Positions 1-11,200 of a DNA stretch of 64,000 bases are shown here, in pieces. Positions within the stretch are counted from its first letter, which is position 1; each line of letters begins with the position of its first letter. A program made the translations under genes and the position numbers. The DNA is from Microbacteriaceae bacterium. Lineage in GTDB: Bacteria; Actinomycetota; Actinomycetes; Actinomycetales; Microbacteriaceae. Below the pieces are notes generated by a model that ran no database searches, had not been told where the DNA came from, and saw only the letters and a program-made list of their open reading frames with translations. Location: the NCBI GenBank assembly GCA_024639845.1, contig JAHEGG010000001.1, positions 83,792-147,791 on the forward strand, written 5' to 3'.

Positions 1-1027
1 CTGCCATCGAACAGGCCGAACCAACCTCGCCCTGGCAGCCAGCTTCAGCTCCCGAAATGCTGGCATTTCGTTTATAAAGCGATCCGATTGCAGCAGCCGT
101 GAGTAGGTAGTCTCGGGCAAGAGTTTCGTCGCTAACCCCGCGGAATTCGCGCGCGTAATAACCCACAGCCGGGATGATGCCGGCTGCGCCATTCGTCGGC
201 GCAGTAACCACGCGGTTTCCGGCAGCATTCTCTTCATTGACCGCGATGGCATAAGCCTGAAGCCATTCCATTGACTGGTCTCCGGCGGCAGACTCGGATG
301 CTGCGGCTCTGTCCCACAAGCCTCTTGTCATCTTGGATGCTCGCCGCTCGACCTTGAGATAGCCGGGCAATGTGCCTTCGGTTGCTAGCCCCGATTCGAC
401 GCATGCGACCATAGCGCTCCATATTTTTTCGAGCCTCGCTTGCACCTCTTCGCTGGGCCGCAGCGCCAACTCGTTTCGCCACACCAACTCAGCGATGGTT
501 ATCCCCAGATTCTCGGAAGAGGCGATTAGCTCGGATGCCGTTTGGTAGTTATGAGGCATGTCAACTTGCTCACGCTCACCTCCGAGAGGGCCCTGCTCGT
601 CTTCGATGAATCCGCCGCCCACCGAATAGTAGACGCTTTCTAGCAGCAGGCCGTCGCTCGCATCCGTTGCAACGAACCGCATGCCGTTTGAGTGTCTCTC
701 AAGACGAGTTCGGGATTGCAAATCGAATTCGCCTAGTTCAAATTCGAGCATTTCTGGGTTAGCCGCCCTAACCTCTTCGGGCTGGCATGTTTCGGGGGTC
801 GACCCCGCCAAACCGGCAATAATCGCGTTTGTTGTGCCATGCCCTGGCCCGGTTGCACCGAGTGAGCCATATAAAGTCACGGCGACCCGCGCCACGCGGG
901 CGCGTTTGCCAGAGCTCTGGAGTTCATCTTTGAACGCCTTGGCCGCCCGCATCGGGCCAACCGTGTGAGAACTCGACGGGCCGATGCCGATGGTGAAAAG
1001 ATCCAGAGCCGAAACGAATTCGGTCAT
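1..1027 (-). CDS. sdaA: L-serine dehydratase, iron-sulfur type (3' end outside window)
   Basis: Deaminates L-serine to pyruvate and ammonia in the cytosol using a [4Fe-4S] cluster. I translated 342 uninterrupted codons from the ATG at 1027 down to base 1; the gene continues past the window edge (family members are about 450-460 residues). Visible signatures are the N-terminal SSSHT at residues 18-22 followed by GPM, the APTNGAAGI segment near 277-285, and the cluster motif CQGEVGSAC at 331-339, whose cysteines are typical of the bacterial single-chain enzyme. The start is supported by a leaderless-type -10 box TAGTCT six bases upstream. It lies 26 bp downstream of the LCP gene on the same strand but with its own promoter signal, so it is probably expressed separately. 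Confidence 0.93.
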   Translation of the reverse strand, partial: MTEFVSALDLFTIGIGPSSSHTVGPMRAAKAFKDELQSSGKRARVARVAVTLYGSLGATGPGHGTTNAIIAGLAGSTPETCQPEEVRAANPEMLEFELGEFDLQSRTRLERHSNGMRFVATDASDGLLLESVYYSVGGGFIEDEQGPLGGEREQVDMPHNYQTASELIASSENLGITIAELVWRNELALRPSEEVQARLEKIWSAMVACVESGLATEGTLPGYLKVERRASKMTRGLWDRAAASESAAGDQSMEWLQAYAIAVNEENAAGNRVVTAPTNGAAGIIPAVGYYAREFRGVSDETLARDYLLTAAAIGSLYKRNASISGAEAGCQGEVGSACSMA

Positions 1028-1033
1028 GGCTTC

Positions 1034-1039
1034 AGACTA
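1034..1039 (-). promoter_or_regulatory. Leaderless -10 box of sdaA
   Basis: On the minus strand the order is TAGTCT, then GAAGCC (6 nt), then ATG. There is no Shine-Dalgarno sequence in the gap. The spacing puts the transcription start at, or one base from, the start codon, as in actinobacterial leaderless mRNAs. Assignment is by pattern only. Confidence 0.6.
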
Positions 1040-1053
1040 ACTCTGGTTCGGTG

Positions 1054-2313
1054 TTATCCCGAACAGGTCGTTGTTGCCGCGTTGGTTCCGCGCCATTCGG
1101 GGTCGGTGCTGCTCGGGCTCGGTGCGGGTGTTGCCGTTGACGACTCGGATGGTGTTGCCGAGGGTGTTGGCGACGCACTCGGGTCTACGACCGCTCCAGA
1201 ACCGGTGTTTGCCTTCTCAATGACGATCGGTTCGTCGTTTTGAAGTTTGCTAAACAGAATGTTTGCCTGCTCATAAACAGGTGCAACTCGACCCGAGTAT
1301 GGCGCGGGAAGACCACCGCGCGAAGGCACCTGCAGAAAGGTCATCTTCTCGAGCTCAACGTCTTTGAGTGCAGACGCGATTGCCACCATTGTGTTGAGGT
1401 CAGTCAGGCTGCTTGAGAGCTTCATGTTGCGTGCTGCAGCGTTGGCCAACGAGTAGAGATAGACAGGGTTTGTGAGCACGCCAGCGCTCCGCACCTTGCG
1501 AACCAGCGAAGTCAAAAACACCTGCTGGTTGCTGATGCGGCTTAGGTCAGAGCCATCGCCGACACCGTGACGGGTTCTCAAGAACTGCAGTGCGGCACGA
1601 CCCTGGAGCACGTGCTTGCCAGGCTTGAGATAAGTGAAGGTGTAGTCGTCTTTGATCTCCTTGGCGACACAAACCTCGACACCCCCGATTGCGTTAGACA
1701 TTTCGATGACGCCCTTAAAGTCGATCATCGCTAGGTAAGGAATGGTCAGACCGGTGAGCTTCTGCACGGTCAGGAGCGTGCATCCTGGGCCGCCGTTAGC
1801 GATTGTGGCGTTGATTTGGCCGAGTGCTTGAGGCAGATAGCCTGGGCCGCCGCTTGTGCTCGGGCAAGCCGGCCAGGGCACGAGCAAGTCTCGTGGAAAA
1901 GACACCGCCACCGCGTTTTTGCGATCGGCCGAGATATGCAAAAGCATGATTACATCGGCGAGCACCGAGGTGTCGTTTCCGAAACCGCTGCCTTGGCCCG
2001 CACGCGTGTCGGAGCCAATCAAGAGGATGTTGATTGGACCCTTGAGGTCGTCGCCGGTTGGTGCTTGAAACTTGTTTCCATCAGCATCGGTCAGGGTGAT
2101 TCCGTTGGCAGCGATCTGGTTTGAAACATCCCAAGCTACCAAGCCGACCAACGCTATTGTGGCGCCTAGAACGGCGGCGACACCCTTAAAAAACAACCCC
2201 CACAGCGCCGAACCCTTGGTTTGAACAGGAACTTTTCCATGGCGCGCATAGGCGCGACGACGGTCAACCTTGGTTGCTCGTCGCCAAAAGCGCCTTGGCT
2301 GCTGCTCTGACAT
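1054..2313 (-). CDS. LytR-CpsA-Psr (LCP) family cell-wall glycopolymer ligase
   Basis: LCP proteins transfer lipid-linked glycopolymers (teichoic-acid-like polymers, arabinogalactan) onto peptidoglycan outside the membrane. The 419-residue product has a basic cytosolic N terminus, one membrane helix at about 37-62, and an extracellular LCP domain starting at about 93 (INILLIGSDTRAG). It has the conserved Asp102/Arg104 pair and the FPRDLLV strand (Arg141, Asp142) that bind the pyrophosphate and metal. After about residue 375 comes a Pro/Ser/Thr-rich tail ending near a single Cys, probably a wall-embedded tether. Start: ATG preceded by AGAGGAA, a usable ribosome site. It is the only LCP gene in this window; the two GT4 genes and the FkbH-like gene elsewhere could supply glycans, but no direct link is shown. 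Confidence 0.93.
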   Translation of the reverse strand: MSEQQPRRFWRRATKVDRRRAYARHGKVPVQTKGSALWGLFFKGVAAVLGATIALVGLVAWDVSNQIAANGITLTDADGNKFQAPTGDDLKGPINILLIGSDTRAGQGSGFGNDTSVLADVIMLLHISADRKNAVAVSFPRDLLVPWPACPSTSGGPGYLPQALGQINATIANGGPGCTLLTVQKLTGLTIPYLAMIDFKGVIEMSNAIGGVEVCVAKEIKDDYTFTYLKPGKHVLQGRAALQFLRTRHGVGDGSDLSRISNQQVFLTSLVRKVRSAGVLTNPVYLYSLANAAARNMKLSSSLTDLNTMVAIASALKDVELEKMTFLQVPSRGGLPAPYSGRVAPVYEQANILFSKLQNDEPIVIEKANTGSGAVVDPSASPTPSATPSESSTATPAPSPSSTDPEWRGTNAATTTCSG

Positions 2314-2337
2314 GGAATTCCTCTGATGGGATTTGAG

Positions 2338-2422
2338 CGGAGGGCGTGGGATTCGAACCCACGGAACCTTTCAGTTCACTGGTTTTCAAGACCAGCTCCA
2401 TCGGCCGCTCGGACAGCCCTCC
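2338..2422 (-). tRNA. tRNA-Ser (anticodon TGA)
   Basis: An 85-nt class II tRNA. The 7-bp acceptor stem GGAGGGC pairs with GCCCTCC; the anticodon arm is CTGGT-CTTGAAA-ACCAG, giving TGA. A long variable arm and the T-arm GTGGG-TTCGAAT-CCCAC follow, with discriminator G. CCA is not encoded. It lies between the HAD phosphatase and LCP genes on the same strand. Confidence 0.96.
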
Positions 2423-2450
2423 TGGCTTCGGCAGCGAAGCAAGAACAAGT

Positions 2451-3326
2451 TTAGCCGAGTGACCTGCTGAAAAGAATGCCCTCAAACCCTGAGAGAACTC
2501 TGGCAACTCCATCTTCGGTGACAGGTGCGGTTACGGCAGCCGCAGCCGCCTTGACTTCATCCGGGCCTTGACCCATGGCAAAACCGATTCCCCCACCAGC
2601 CTGAGCCCACTCGAACATGTTGATGTCGTTGCGGCCATCACCAACGGCAAGCACTTGATCGGCGCGAATTCCGTGCACAAGTCGCAATTTTTCAAGCGCA
2701 CTCGACTTGGTGACGCCCAAAGGAGAAATGTCGAGCCACGCGGTGTAACCGATCGCATAAGAAACCGAATGCAAACCAACCCGCGAAACGGCATCTAAGA
2801 ATTCTTCAACCTCTTGATTCGGGCTGAGCACGACAACGCGACTTACCGGATGCTTGACCAACTCTTCGAGCGGTGTCTCAACATTGTTGTCGCCGAGAGC
2901 GTAGGCGGGAAAGTGCCTGTGGAACAGATATGAACCGTCAGCCTTCTCAACCGCAAAGTGGGCGTCTGGCAGGGAGTCAATCAACTGCCCTAAAACCTGC
3001 GAAGGGTCGAATGTGATCACTTCGACGGGGTCAAAACCGCGCGGATGCTGCTCATCCAGCCGAATCGTAACCGCACCGTTTGACGCCACCGCAAAACCGT
3101 CGAGGATTCCGACATCCTTGATAACTGGATAAGCGTTAGCCGCCGAACGACCGGTGGCAACCACCACGATGTGGCCAAGGTCTCGCACACGTTGAACTTC
3201 GCGCACAACCGCAGGCGACAGGTCGCCGTCATCGGTTACGAGAGTGCCGTCGATGTCTAGCGCGATTAGCCAGCGTTCATCGCCTGTTGCTTTGGTCGCT
3301 GCTGTTGAGCCCGAGGCGTCGGTCAT
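2451..3326 (-). CDS. Cof-type HAD-superfamily phosphatase
   Basis: A cytosolic phosphatase-like enzyme of HAD subfamily IIB (Cof/YidA type), 291 residues, probably acting on sugar phosphates or a cofactor phosphate; the substrate cannot be read from sequence. Motif I is LDIDGTL at about 23-29, with nucleophile Asp24 and acid/base Asp26. Motif II is the VVATGR strand near 57-62. The Lys of the cap boundary is in GVTKSSALEKL, and motif IV is AVGDGRNDINMFEWA. It begins 5 bp after serS on the same strand, so it is co-transcribed with it. The start at 3326 fits the operon spacing. The N-terminal 18 residues before the first strand are not conserved-looking. Confidence 0.88.
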   Translation of the reverse strand: MTDASGSTAATKATGDERWLIALDIDGTLVTDDGDLSPAVVREVQRVRDLGHIVVVATGRSAANAYPVIKDVGILDGFAVASNGAVTIRLDEQHPRGFDPVEVITFDPSQVLGQLIDSLPDAHFAVEKADGSYLFHRHFPAYALGDNNVETPLEELVKHPVSRVVVLSPNQEVEEFLDAVSRVGLHSVSYAIGYTAWLDISPLGVTKSSALEKLRLVHGIRADQVLAVGDGRNDINMFEWAQAGGGIGFAMGQGPDEVKAAAAAVTAPVTEDGVARVLSGFEGILFSRSLG

Positions 3327-3331
3327 GGGTT

Positions 3332-4603
3332 TTAGGCTCGAGCCTTCGGTTCGATAATCTCAGCGCCACCCAAATAAGGTCGCAATGCAACGGGGATGCG
3401 CACCGAACCGTCGGCCTGCTGGTGGTTTTCGAGAATCGCAACGAGCCAGCGAGTTGTGGCTAGGGTTCCGTTCAGGGTTGCGACCGTGGCGGTCTTGCCG
3501 TCTTCGCCGCGGTAACGAACGTTTAGGCGTCTCGCCTGGAAGGTCGTGCAGTTCGAGGTCGAAGTGAGCTCGCGGTAGTTGCCCTGAGTCGGCACCCAGG
3601 CCTCGGCGTCAAACTTGCGAGCTGCGCTCGAACCAAGGTCACCTGCTGCGGTGTCGATCACGCGATAAGGCAGTTCGCACTTTTGCAGCATCTGCTCTTG
3701 CCAGGCCAAAAGCTTCGCGTGCTCGGCTTCGGCTTCGGCAGGGTCGCAATAAGAGAACATCTCGAGCTTGTTGAACTGGTGAACCCTAAGGATGCCGCGA
3801 GTGTCCTTGCCGTGGCTTCCGGCTTCGCGCCGATAACAGGTGCTCCAGCCCGCATAGCGAACCGGACCTTCGCTAATGTCGATGATTTCATCTCGGTGAT
3901 AACCCGCCAGCGCAACCTCGCTTGTGCCGGTCAAATAAAGATCATCGGCGGGCAGGTAGTAGATCTCGTCGGCGTGCGCTCCCAAGAAACCGGTGCCTGC
4001 CATGACCTCAGGTCGCACCAAGGTTGGGGTGATTAAAGCGGTGAATCCCGCGGCCACCGCTTGGTCGAGCGCTAGGTTCATGAGGGCCAGTTCGAGGCGA
4101 GCGCCCCATCCCTTCAAGAAATAGAAACGACTGCCAGAAATCTTTGCACCACGCTCGATGTCAATCACGTCGAGCAATTCGCCGAGGGCCACGTGGTCGC
4201 GAGCCTCGAAATCAAACGCAGGCTTTGTGCCGACTTCACGAACGACGACGTAGTCGTCTTCACCGCCTACCGGAACGCCATCGATAACGACGTTTTCGAT
4301 CTGCCAAAGCACCGAGTCGATGGCCGTTTGGGCCTCGGATGCTGCCGCGTCGGCCGCCTTAACGCGGGCCGACAGTTCTTGCGCGGCGGCGACAAGTGCA
4401 GCCTTTTCTTCTTTGGGGGCACTCGCGACTAACTTGCCGTGCGCGTTCTGCTCGGCGCGAAGATTCTCGAACTCAAGAAGGGCTTTTCGCCAGGCGAGAT
4501 CCGCGGCAATCGCCTGATCGACCAACGACTCATCGGCCAAACGAGCGCGCTGAGATGCCTTGATGGCTTCTGGGTTTTCTCTAAGAAGAACTAGGTCAAT
4601 CAC
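3332..4603 (-). CDS. serS: Seryl-tRNA synthetase
   Basis: Charges tRNA-Ser with serine; class II synthetase of 423 residues, the normal bacterial length. The N-terminal ~110 residues form the tRNA-binding antiparallel coiled coil (Ala/Glu/Lys-rich, ENLRAEQN). The catalytic core shows the [12 protein letters not shown] serine-binding strand, motif 2 in the [16 protein letters not shown] stretch leading to [11 protein letters not shown], and motif 3 around [16 protein letters not shown]. Start codon is GTG at 4603, supported by TAACCT six bases upstream (leaderless). It leads a two-gene unit with the HAD phosphatase. A tRNA-Ser gene lies about 0.9 kb downstream, probably coincidence. Confidence 0.98.
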   Translation of the reverse strand: MIDLVLLRENPEAIKASQRARLADESLVDQAIAADLAWRKALLEFENLRAEQNAHGKLVASAPKEEKAALVAAAQELSARVKAADAAASEAQTAIDSVLWQIENVVIDGVPVGGEDDYVVVREVGTKPAFDFEARDHVALGELLDVIDIERGAKISGSRFYFLKGWGARLELALMNLALDQAVAAGFTALITPTLVRPEVMAGTGFLGAHADEIYYLPADDLYLTGTSEVALAGYHRDEIIDISEGPVRYAGWSTCYRREAGSHGKDTRGILRVHQFNKLEMFSYCDPAEAEAEHAKLLAWQEQMLQKCELPYRVIDTAAGDLGSSAARKFDAEAWVPTQGNYRELTSTSNCTTFQARRLNVRYRGEDGKTATVATLNGTLATTRWLVAILENHQQADGSVRIPVALRPYLGGAEIIEPKARA

Positions 4604-4609
4604 GTTTCA

Positions 4610-4615
4610 AGGTTA
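4610..4615 (-). promoter_or_regulatory. Leaderless -10 box of serS
   Basis: Minus-strand TAACCT, spacer TGAAAC (6 nt), then the GTG start. No Shine-Dalgarno sequence fits between. This decides the GTG at 4603 as the start. Confidence 0.6.
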
Positions 4616-4643
4616 GCCGATAGACCCGCGCATTCAGGTAGGG

Positions 4644-5270
4644 CTAGAGTTTGTTGAGGTCTTCAACCGAGTAGTTATAGACGAACATCATTGCCGCGAG
4701 AGCTTGACGAACATCCGCGTCTAACAGCGCCGGTTCGTACTGATTTCGAATGAGTTCGTAATCTCCAAAAAGCCGTTTGATCGCCGCTTTCGCCTGTGCG
4801 TTTCTTGCATCCAAAGATGGAGCGCTCAGCAGAGTGGGTTTCACAACGATGTCTACCTCGGCTAGCACTTCGGGCAAATCCACTGCAAGCCCCTGATGAG
4901 CACTACTCATCAGCCAATCGTGCGCCATTGCCTGTGGTGCCATGGCACGACCAGACAGGTTATTTAAGAGTGCACCCAGTTCGGGATCAATACCCACCCG
5001 CTGAGCCTCGGCTTTTAGTTGGGTGAGCTCGTCAAGATTGGTAGCAATCAGGGTAGCCGCCGTAAAACTGGTGACCAGGTTGAACTCAGCTTGCGGGTCT
5101 CCCGACGTATCTTGCGACTGGGTTGGCGCGGGGTTCATTGGAATGCCAAGTCGTTTTGAGCGTGCATCCATGAAAAATTGAGCCTGCAAAACAAACAGTG
5201 TGACGAGCAGGCCGCTGGCGATTAAGCCAACGACCCACCCGACAGCACGTCTCTGAATTGCCAAACCCAT
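4644..5270 (-). CDS. Uncharacterised single-pass membrane protein
   Basis: Not recognised. The 208-residue product has a short basic N terminus, one membrane helix at about 10-30, a Pro/Thr/Ser linker near 45-60, and then a helical, acidic extracytosolic or cytosolic region with Leu/Ala-rich stretches. A ribosome site GGTAGGA precedes the ATG at 5270. It starts 18 bp after the giant secreted protein on the same strand, so the two are very likely one operon. A role in exporting, anchoring or organising that surface protein is a reasonable inference but has no motif support. Confidence 0.75.
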   Translation of the reverse strand: MGLAIQRRAVGWVVGLIASGLLVTLFVLQAQFFMDARSKRLGIPMNPAPTQSQDTSGDPQAEFNLVTSFTAATLIATNLDELTQLKAEAQRVGIDPELGALLNNLSGRAMAPQAMAHDWLMSSAHQGLAVDLPEVLAEVDIVVKPTLLSAPSLDARNAQAKAAIKRLFGDYELIRNQYEPALLDADVRQALAAMMFVYNYSVEDLNKL

Positions 5271-5288
5271 TCCTACCCATTGCTTGAA

Positions 5289-8200
5289 CTAGAAGCGGAT
5301 GTTCAACTCAACTCGACGGTTCTTGGACTGAACCTTGCTGACCGGCTGCTTTGCACCGACCGGGTTCACCCAGAACTTCGCCTTAAGCCCTTGCGCCTTG
5401 AGCTGGTTAACCGTCACTTGAGCGCGCTTCTTGGCTAGCAATTTGTTGATCGCCATCAAAGTGCGACCCTTGCCATCGGTTTCGGTAAAGCCCGATACTT
5501 TGACTCGAGTTGCGGTCTTCATCCAGTACTTGACGGCCTTCAACGTCGCCTTAGAATCCGCTGTCAGCGCCCACTTCTGGTAATCAAACAGCAGACCCTT
5601 CATGGTCCAACTCAAGTCCTCATTCTGTTCGATGACCGCCTTGAGGGCACACTTGGCTCCGAGCACGACGTATACAGTCGAGCGGTATTTCTTGCCCGCT
5701 TCGTCGACCGATTCCAGAATGAGTCGGTGCAACCCTGGTGGCACACAAGCTTTCGCGGGTATGACCATGGAGCCGTTGATTGAGCCATCTGGTGAAACAG
5801 TGCCCGTCACCATTGGCACTTTCTTCGAATACATGTTCAAGGTGTAGTCGGCACCGGGTTTCAGATCTTTAGCGCTCATGCCCACGGTTTGACCAGACAG
5901 CTTCTGCCCAAAATTAGGGTTCAGTAGTTTCAGGGCCAAGTCAGGCGTAGGAACAACCGTTGGGGCCTGGCTGTAGGTGTAGACAAACGATGTACTGCCA
6001 CTTGTGGCCGTGATAAGAAGCGTAGCCTTGCCAGTTCCAGCAGGGGCGTTGAAACTAATGGTCGTTCCATCCTGGCTTCGAACCAAAGCCGAGTTCGGAA
6101 TCACCGATGTGCCCAACTTGATTTCGCTGACCAGCTCTAGGTGCGAACCGGTCATAACGATTAGGTTGCCTCCAGCTTCAAACCCGCTAAGCGGAGCGAC
6201 ATCATTCACGGCTGCGACAGGCGGGTCATACGAGTAATCGAGTGACAACTCGGACTCACCAGCGATCAGAATCACCGAGACGTTGCCGGTTCCGGCTGGC
6301 GCTGAGAAAGTGATTTCAGTGCCGTCGCCGTTTACCGTGAAGCCGGTGTTTGGAATAACTACGTCGCCGAACTTGATCGAACTCACGTCGCTCAGGTTGG
6401 TTCCCGAAATCACGATGGTTTCGCCACCGGCTTCGGAACCGGAGGTTGGTGCCATGCCGCTGATAGTCGGTGGTGGCGTCGTGATGATCAAGATTCCAGG
6501 CACGAACTCAATCGCGGCATCATAGGCTGCCAAGTTTGTGGTCACGATGTTAGCGCTCGAAGGAACCACCGTGTATCGTCCTGGAGCGGTTGGTGCCGCG
6601 TCAAGTTTGGTCACGCCGTCGTAGTAATCGAAAACAACCGTATCCACACCATCCCCGTCAGCCAAACCGATAACTTCATAGGTTGGCGAAGGTGTTTCAC
6701 CCTCACCGATCGTGATGTCCTGAGTGATCAGCGAGACCTTCTTGGGTTGGGCGTAGACCGTGATGGTCAATGATTCAACCGTCGACTCTGGGTCACTGGT
6801 TGCCACGGCCGCGTTGTAGTTGGTAGAACCGGCTTGAGATGCTTGCACGATGCAGTCGCCTGGCGCAAGCGCGGTCACGACAAGTTCTGCCGAAATGCTA
6901 CAGATTGCCGGAGTCGCAACCGTCACGACGACATCCGAAGCTCCAGATTCTGCAATCGGCGCATTACCCGTAGCAGTATCGATCGAGTAGGCAGTAATCG
7001 TTGATTGCTCAACCACCGACATAACCAGCGACTGCGTTGTAGCGCTCAAGCTCAATCTGGCATTCGCCTTGGTTATCGAGCCAAGAACAAGCAACTCTGA
7101 ATTTGTCAGGAAGTAGTTCCAGTCGAAAACTCCGTCGAGTTTGATGCGTTGGATGAAGTCTGTCTGACCGTCTGAGCCAGCGACATAGACTGGCTTGTTC
7201 TCACCTACCGATGCGTCAGCGAAGTAGCCGTTGCGGCCATCATTGCCTTGCAGCGTTGGCGTCTCACCATCGAGAGCACCAGTGACAGTTAGTGCTCCTA
7301 GATAAATCGCGACACTGCCGTCATAGGGCTTGCTTGCCGTAACTTTATCGATGGTCAGCGCTCGCTTGGCAATCGTCAAGTTGAAGACATTAAAGGTAGG
7401 CAAATAGAACATCGCCTGGTCTTTTCCGTCTTTGAGCATTTCGAACGATTTAACTCGGATGTCCCAGCTGCTGGTCGTGGTTCCGTCACCGCCGCACTCA
7501 TTGAAGACGACTGCGACGTTTCCTGGCAAGCCCTCGGACCAACCATATTCAGGGTTATTCTGACCACAGGCCCGGTTTCGATATTCCCAAACCACCTTTG
7601 TGATTTCTGGTGCACCCGCCGGGACATCTAGCGTGTATTCGATGTCCTCATTGCTGTCATTCGTTCCGTCACCGAGTTGACCGCGGTAAAGAATCGATGT
7701 TTCGGTGCTTCCCTTGAGCTTAGGTGTGAAGCCAATCGGAGTTCCATTTATCTGAACGTGCACTTCTGATGAAGACACACCAACATAGAGGCCGCGATCA
7801 ATCAGCACAGTTGCGGTGTTGGGGTTTGCTCGCACATACCAGTCGCCAGCGTAGGTTGGAAGACCATCGTGAACGCCATACGTCCAGGTGTAGGTGCGCG
7901 CATGATCGGCAGCCGACTGATATTGGTAGCCAGCGGTTGGCCAGGCTACATCGGGCACGACTTCGTTGAGGCGTTTTGCCGCCGGGATGTTGGCCGATAC
8001 AGTGAAGTCGGAACCGGCCTGCACGGTGAGATCTGCGGTCGAACCGTTAATCTTGGTTTCAACCTCGGCCCAGACGCCACAGAACCAGCTGAAGGATCGC
8101 GAAATCAATCCGGTATCGGCCGGAGTGAACTCGAGGGTTTTCTGACCCCAATGTTCAGTCAAGTCGGTTTGCAGCTTGGAGAAATCAATGACTACCGAGT

Positions 8201-11200
8201 CGGCAGTCCAAGTGAGTGCTGCAGTGTTTATGGGCTGGCCAGACAGCGTCACAGAACCCGTTGATCCAAACATCCCCGTGCCAGTTACCTGAACTGTTGC
8301 GGGATTAAAAGCGCCGATTGCATCTTTGGTGCACAGACCATATGAACCCGAGATGTTTGCCGATGGGGGAAGTGCACCAACATAATGAATCGCATGGCGC
8401 ACGTAGGTGAGGTTGTCGTTAGTCTGAACGGCTACGCCGGTCCATCGAACCGGGTTATAGCTTCGCACCGCGGAGAAAGTGATGGATGTATCCGTGATCG
8501 ACAGAACCGTGACTTTGACTCTCTCTGTGCTTTCATAGCGCGGATCCCCCCAAGTGTCTAGTTGATATACCTTGGTGCTCGCTCCACTGTCAGAGCCTAA
8601 GAATCCCCGGCCGACAATTTCGAATATCGAACTCGCGTCTTGGGAAGGATCAAAGTTATAGCTTGCGTCGCCGCGACTGTTGGCAACAGTAGGAGCCACC
8701 CCGTCGATAGCCAACGGTGCAACAGAAAGGTCTTCGACCGAAGTGAAGGCGCCACTCCAGGTTTCGCTGGCAAGCCCAGACCCAGGAACCACCGTGACGT
8801 CGTAACTTCCAACAGGGAGAGCGGGGAGAACCAAAAGGATGACTGTGTCGGTGTATGAATCAGGGACCACCGATTGACCTCCGATCTGCACTGTTCCCGA
8901 AGATCCGAATCCGGTTCCCTTCAATTTGAGAACTTCTCCGCCGTTCTTATTGAAAGATGGGCGGGAACGGCCGTAACCGTAGATGCACTCCCAGTTGTCG
9001 GTGGCACAAGTTGCGTTATAGATGCCTAGATCTTGATCAGTGCCCAAGTATGTGACATTTGGCTTGGTTACGCGAACAGAGGCAGCCAATGGCGTGCTTG
9101 CGCCATTGGGGGTGACCAGAATCGAGAGAGAGCCAGCAACATCGTTTGGAATAACTATTCCTGAAATTTTCGTTCCAGAGTCAGTCGATGTGTATGCCTG
9201 CTCCGCGAGCTGGCCGATCTTGAGTGTTCCCGAACTGCCAAACCCAACACCGGTAATGGTGACGGTTCGGTCGGCTGACGATGCCGATGCGGCAACACTA
9301 GACGGGGTGACTGCCTTCACAGCAGGAATGGCCGTGTAGGTGTATGCGTCTGAAACCACCTTTTGGCCAAGGTTCGTCGAAACCGTTACCGATACCTTGC
9401 CGGCGCTTCCAGCAGGAACCTTAACGTCGACTTCTGATGCTGTTGCTCGAGTGACCTCGGCAGGGTTCAACCCGAACATCACACCAATCGTGGATGGCGT
9501 TCCGGCGTTGGCAACAGAAATGGTTACCGTCTCGCCTCCGGACGTGACTCCTGCGCTGGCCGAAAGGTTCGATACCGTAGGTGCTTGGGATGCAGCGACA
9601 ACGTTGATTGAAGCGGGAACTGCGTTTGCTCCGCCACCGCTTGAAGAAAGAATGGTTACAGGTTGAGCGCCAAGTGGCAGGTCGAAAGGAACAATTACAT
9701 CCACCATCGAGTCTGAGACCAAGATGACCTTAGGGGACTTCTTTCCTCCGATGGTGACTGTCGGTGAACCACTAAAGCCGAAGTTGGTGCCTTCAAGGCG
9801 AATCTTGGAACCCCCGGTTGCTGCCAAGGAGGTTTCGCTTATCGAAGAAATGACTGGGGTCGCCCCATAGGTGAACGTGGCTGCCACCTTGATCGGGCCG
9901 TTTCCATTGTCAACCGTCACGGTCTTGATTCCGGTGGAGGTTCCCTCTGGAACAATTCCCGTGATCCACTGCTGAACTGGCTTGCCAAACTGATCCCAGG
10001 CAGAACCGCAGTAGTCGCCGTACTGGAGATTGACAGATGTCAGTGCCTTACCGTCAATTTTCACCTCGACGAAGTTTGGCTCGGTGTAGAGATTGCAGAG
10101 GTTATAACCCGTGACCTTCACACGTTTGCCGCCGCTGATGTCGGACTTGGCCGGCGAGAAAGCAACGGAGGAGGGTAGCGTGGGCTTCCAATTCACAACC
10201 TTGCTAGACAAAACCACAAAATTCCACTTGTCAGTAGTTGGGTCGTAGTTGTTGTAACCAACCTCGAGAGTTTTCTTGCCCGCGGAACGAAATTCAGGCT
10301 GTCGAGAATATCCGTTGGCAAGGCCAGTCCATGAATGTAGCTTTGGTTTCACGGTCGGATCAGGCATGACACCCCAAAAATCAAGCGAAACATCGGTGGC
10401 AGTGTCTCGTAAGCGCAACTGAATGTTGCTCTGTGGATAAAGGTTTGGGCCCTTAACCTCGATTTGAGACAAACCCGTGATCGTGCCGGCACTTACGATT
10501 TCAGTCACGGAGTAGGGTTCGGAAAAAGTCATTGTTGAAACCGAGGAGGATTCAGCCGACATATACGCACCCCACTCGTTTGACGCTCGCATCAAGCCGT
10601 CGCAATTATTTTGCAAGCTAACTTTGGCGGACCCAGAGAAACCCGTGGGCATGTTTGGCGTGTAACCACTGAGTGTGGTTATGCCTTCAGCGTCTGTCGT
10701 TGGCGGATTAGCTTGTTGCCAGCCGAACCAAGTGCTGTTCGCCTGCGTGTTTCCACTGGCAGGATCGACATATGTGTAGAGCAAGTAGACATAACAGTTT
10801 GCCGCGGTGTGCCCTGGGATGCTGCCAGAAGAAAGGTTCACGTTTTTCATGCGAACCGTAATGGGCTTGCCACCAATCCAGGAAGCAGTGTCGGTTGAAA
10901 CCGATACCAGTTCTGGGGCAGCCATAACCTGATTGCTGATGTTCACTGTGTAGTGCTTTTTTGTGGTCCCATCCTGGGCGGTCACTTCAATGTCGAGCAG
11001 ACTGGATTCGGGCTCGAGGAAGATCTGATATGGGGTAGCACTAAGCGCCGTGCCCGTGACTCCCTTAAAAGTAACCTTCATGGTTGCCAGCGGGTCAGAT
11101 AGAACCGCATTCACGTCAACGGTGTCGGCCACGGTTGCCAACTGGTAGCTATAAAGATTCGAATCGAATGCCGGGTATATCCCCGTGGAATCACGGCGAC